From assembly GCA_029287275.1 (NCBI GenBank), contig JARFRL010000252.1, positions 1 through 15,477 of the forward strand: 15,477 nucleotides of DNA, written 5' to 3'. The translations under genes were made by a program, and so were the position numbers. Numbering within the stretch: the first letter of the stretch is position 1; every line of letters starts with the position of its first letter. Under the pieces are notes generated by a model, which made no database searches, was not told where the DNA came from, and worked only from the letters and a program-made list of their open reading frames with translations. This DNA is from Pontiella desulfatans (GTDB taxonomy: Bacteria; Verrucomicrobiota; Kiritimatiellia; Kiritimatiellales; Pontiellaceae). Shown piece after piece: positions 13,389 to 15,477 of the stretch.

Positions 13389-14771
13389 ATGAAAATGAAG
13401 TGGTTTAAAATTCCAGCATTGATCGTGGCGGCGATTGTGTTGGGGCTGGCGTCGCCGGCATTGGCGCAAGAAGCCGCCGAAGCGGAGGCCACATTCGACG
13501 CGGCGGCGACGTCGGGCGAGTGGGCGTACGCGATTGATAATATGTTCCTGATGTTCTGCGCGGTGCTGGTGCTGTTCATGCAGGCTGGTTTCGCTCTGGT
13601 TGAATCCGGTTTCAACAGCGCGAAGAACACCGTGAACATTCTGTTTAAAAACCTGATGGACCTGTCGATCGGTATGATCCTCTATTTCATCATCGGTTAC
13701 GGTCTGATGTATCCGGGCGATGGAAACGGATGGCTGGCCTTTGGACAATTCGGCATTGGCGGCAACGGCGCGGATATCGCCGAATCCGGCGCGCTGACGC
13801 TGCAGGTTGACTGGCTGTTCCAGGTCGCCTTCGCCGCGACGGCCGCCACGATTGTTTCCGGCGCGGTCGCCGGACGCATGAAGTTCCACGCGTACCTCGT
13901 GTACAGCGCGGTCCTGACCGCGTTCATCTATCCGATTTCCGGTTACTGGAAATGGGGCGGCGGTTGGCTCGACCAGATGGGCTTCTACGATTTCGCTGGA
14001 TCACTCGTCGTTCACGCCTGTGGTGGTTTCGCCGCGTTGGCTGGCGCCATCGTCCTCGGCCCGCGCATCGGACGTTTCAGCAAAGACGGAAAATCCAAAG
14101 CGATGCCCGGCCACTCGTTGCCGCTGGCGACGTTGGGTGTCTTCATTCTTCTCATTGGCTGGTTCGGTTTCAACCCGGGCTCGCAGCTCGCGATCACGGG
14201 CAAAGACAACACCGAAGCGGTCATGCTGATCGCGGTGAACACGCTGCTCGCGGCTGGCGCCGGCGCGGTCCTCGCGATGATCTGCACGTGGGTCATGCAC
14301 AAGAAACCCGACCTGACCATGGCCGCCAACGGCGTTCTCGCCGGTCTCGTGGGCATCACCGCCAACTGCGACGGCGTTTCCAACGTTGAAGCCATCATCA
14401 TCGGCGCGATCGCGGGTATTCTGGTCGTCCTCGGCGTCAAGTTGCTCGACAAGCTGAAAATCGACGATCCGGTCGGCGCGTTCCCGGTACACGGTATCTG
14501 CGGTGTTTGGGGCGGTATCGCCACGGCCATCTTCGGTTCCTACGACGGATGTTCCTCGCAGGCCATCGGTGACTACGGCAACTGGGTCGCCCAGCTCACC
14601 GGTTCGATCGTTATTCCGATTTGGGCCTTCGTGACCATGTTCATCCTGTTCTCCATCCTGAAGGCGATCGGCATGCTCCGCGTCAGCAAGGAAGAGGAAC
14701 TGCGCGGTCTGGACATCGGCGAACACGGCGAGGAAGCATACAACGGCTTCCAGATCTTCACCACCAACTAA
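13389..14771 (+). CDS. amtB: Ammonium transporter, Amt family
   Basis: AmtB conducts ammonium across the inner membrane. The 460-residue precursor has a signal peptide (KWFKIPALIVAA...) with likely cleavage after ALA at residue 26, and about eleven hydrophobic segments. Family landmarks are VESGFNSAKN at about 71-80, DFAGSLVVH at 201-209 with the pore His209, GWFGFNPGS at 257-265, and GAFPVHGICGVWG with the second pore His368. The cytoplasmic tail EEELRGLDIGEHGEEAYNGFQI is the region known in other species to bind the GlnK PII protein. Ribosome binding site AGGAGG lies eight bases before the ATG at 13389. It is preceded by a sigma-54 promoter and followed after 27 bases by the PII gene, the usual amtB-glnK unit, although here amtB comes first. 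Nitrogen limitation should induce it. Confidence 0.96.
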   Translation: MKMKWFKIPALIVAAIVLGLASPALAQEAAEAEATFDAAATSGEWAYAIDNMFLMFCAVLVLFMQAGFALVESGFNSAKNTVNILFKNLMDLSIGMILYFIIGYGLMYPGDGNGWLAFGQFGIGGNGADIAESGALTLQVDWLFQVAFAATAATIVSGAVAGRMKFHAYLVYSAVLTAFIYPISGYWKWGGGWLDQMGFYDFAGSLVVHACGGFAALAGAIVLGPRIGRFSKDGKSKAMPGHSLPLATLGVFILLIGWFGFNPGSQLAITGKDNTEAVMLIAVNTLLAAGAGAVLAMICTWVMHKKPDLTMAANGVLAGLVGITANCDGVSNVEAIIIGAIAGILVVLGVKLLDKLKIDDPVGAFPVHGICGVWGGIATAIFGSYDGCSSQAIGDYGNWVAQLTGSIVIPIWAFVTMFILFSILKAIGMLRVSKEEELRGLDIGEHGEEAYNGFQIFTTN

Positions 14772-14798
14772 CCGGCTGATACGGAAAGGACACGAACA

Positions 14799-15140
14799 AT
14801 GAAACTCATTATCGCGTATGTGCAGCCTGAACAGCTCAACGAAGTGAAGCAGAGCCTGTACGAAAAAGAAGTCTACAAGATGTCAGTGACCAACGCCATG
14901 GGCTGCGGTCAGCAGAAGGGTTACCACGAAACGTACCGCGGCGCGGACATCGAGGTGAACCTGCTGAAGAAAGTTCGCATCGAAATCGCGGTGAACGACG
15001 ACTTCGTCGACACCACGGTCGAAGCGATCGTCGCGGGAGCGCGCACCGGAAACATTGGTGACGGCAAGATCTTCATCATGGATCTGCCGGAGTGCATCCG
15101 CATTCGCACTGGAGAAAAGGGCCCCGAGGCCGTTGGTTAG
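14799..15140 (+). CDS. glnK: Nitrogen regulatory protein PII (GlnK/GlnB type)
   Basis: PII proteins sense ATP/ADP and 2-oxoglutarate and control targets such as AmtB. The 113-residue protein starts [17 protein letters not shown] and has a T-loop region at about 36-55, the B-loop [10 protein letters not shown] at 83-92, and the C-terminal IRIRTGEKG with the nucleotide-contacting arginines 101 and 103. Lys58, Lys90 and Gln39 are present where ligand contacts lie in the family. At position 51, where E. coli GlnB and GlnK carry the uridylylated Tyr, the codon at 14949-14951 encodes Ile; position 49, the Ser phosphorylated in cyanobacteria, is Ala. AAAGGA lies eight bases before the ATG. Location directly after amtB argues for the GlnK role of gating the transporter. 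The gene name is by context. Confidence 0.93.
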   Translation: MKLIIAYVQPEQLNEVKQSLYEKEVYKMSVTNAMGCGQQKGYHETYRGADIEVNLLKKVRIEIAVNDDFVDTTVEAIVAGARTGNIGDGKIFIMDLPECIRIRTGEKGPEAVG

Positions 15141-15153
15141 AACAAGTTTCAAG

Positions 15154-15215
15154 GCGGCCGGGTCTCGCGCGATTTCCTTTCGCATCCTCGAGGGACTTTA
15201 CCGGGGCTCGGCCGC
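15154..15215 (+). other. Weak long-range inverted repeat after the PII gene
   Basis: GCGGCCG (15154-15160) pairs with CGGCCGC (15209-15215) across a 48-base loop that includes the palindrome CCTCGAGG (15186-15193). There is no T-run. It might reduce read-through from amtB-glnK into the porin gene, but support is weak. Confidence 0.25.
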
Positions 15216-15261
15216 TGAGAATTGGGTTAAGTAAGTTAACAGAGACAGAAGGAGATAAGAA

Positions 15262-15477
15262 ATGAAGAAAATTATTACTACTACTATCGCGGCCGGTTTC
15301 GTCGCGTCGTCCGTCTTCGCTGGCGCCAGCGTATCGACCGATTTCGCGTCCGCTTATGTGTTCCGCGGATACACCTTCAACGATGGCGCGGTGATTCAGC
15401 CCGGCATTGAAGTGGATGGTCTTGGCATGCCCGAAGCGTGGGGTTCCGTCGCCGTTGGCGCTTGGGGCAACATTGAC
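15262..15477 (+). CDS. TorF-like putative outer-membrane porin, N-terminal part (runs off the window)
   Basis: The 72 visible codons encode a signal peptide MKKIITTTIAAGFVASSVFA, probably cleaved before GASVSTDF. A beta-strand-like region follows with SAYVFRGYTFNDGAVIQPGIEVDG and a later SVAVGAWGNID. The Y-V-[FY]-RG...DG...QPG-E pattern is that of the gcw_chp/TorF family of putative porins, as I recall it. GAAGGAG at 15248-15254 lies seven bases before the ATG at 15262. It is 121 bases after the PII gene on the same strand, so it may share nitrogen-responsive expression by read-through or have its own promoter. The start is secure; the substrate is unknown, and ammonium, amines or other small nitrogen compounds are only a guess from context. 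Confidence 0.7.
   Translation, partial: MKKIITTTIAAGFVASSVFAGASVSTDFASAYVFRGYTFNDGAVIQPGIEVDGLGMPEAWGSVAVGAWGNID

Noticed and set aside
13109..13408. 99-codon GTG-initiated frame upstream of amtB
   Set aside because: No ribosome binding site, overlaps the amtB start, crosses the sigma-54 promoter and AT-rich regulatory DNA, and shows no recognisable features.

Overview
This GC-rich window looks like ordinary bacterial chromosome, densely packed with housekeeping genes. The heme gene order hemE-hemN-hemY is the one I recall from Chlamydiae. The first residues of an outer-membrane porin-like protein directly after amtB and glnK resemble proteins I associate with Kiritimatiellota and related lineages. 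I therefore suggest a member of the PVC superphylum, possibly Kiritimatiellota; this rests on recalled gene order and protein flavour, not on a search.

Layout. Positions 1-1675 (minus) hold the start of hemH (ferrochelatase) and the whole of hemY (protoporphyrinogen oxidase). Positions 1953-3190 (plus) hold two lipoprotein genes, one with an LPP20-like domain. Positions 3343-5729 (minus) hold hemE and hemN with a 4-base ATGA overlap. The late heme pathway from uroporphyrinogen to heme is thus nearly complete here, but is interrupted by the lipoprotein pair in the opposite orientation. Positions 5853-9996 (minus) hold purE-purK-ppc; purE and purK overlap by 4 bases and ppc follows after 20 bases. 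PurK and PEP carboxylase both use bicarbonate. Positions 10191-11351 (minus) hold a two-domain Rid/YjgF-family protein, and 11532-13085 (minus) an N-acyl-D-amino-acid deacylase.

Positions 13086-15477 (plus) form a nitrogen-response block: an AT-rich regulatory region with a sigma-54-type -24/-12 promoter and two upstream inverted repeats, then amtB (ammonium transporter), a PII protein gene (glnK/glnB type) and the start of a TorF-like porin gene. The PII protein lacks the Tyr-51 uridylylation site, so it probably senses only effector metabolites or uses another modification.

No tRNA, rRNA, CRISPR array, insertion sequence or phage gene was seen. The least explained items are the lipoprotein pair, which share sequences just after the lipobox and at the C-terminus while only one has the central domain; the regulatory architecture before amtB; the variant PII; and the purEK-ppc linkage.
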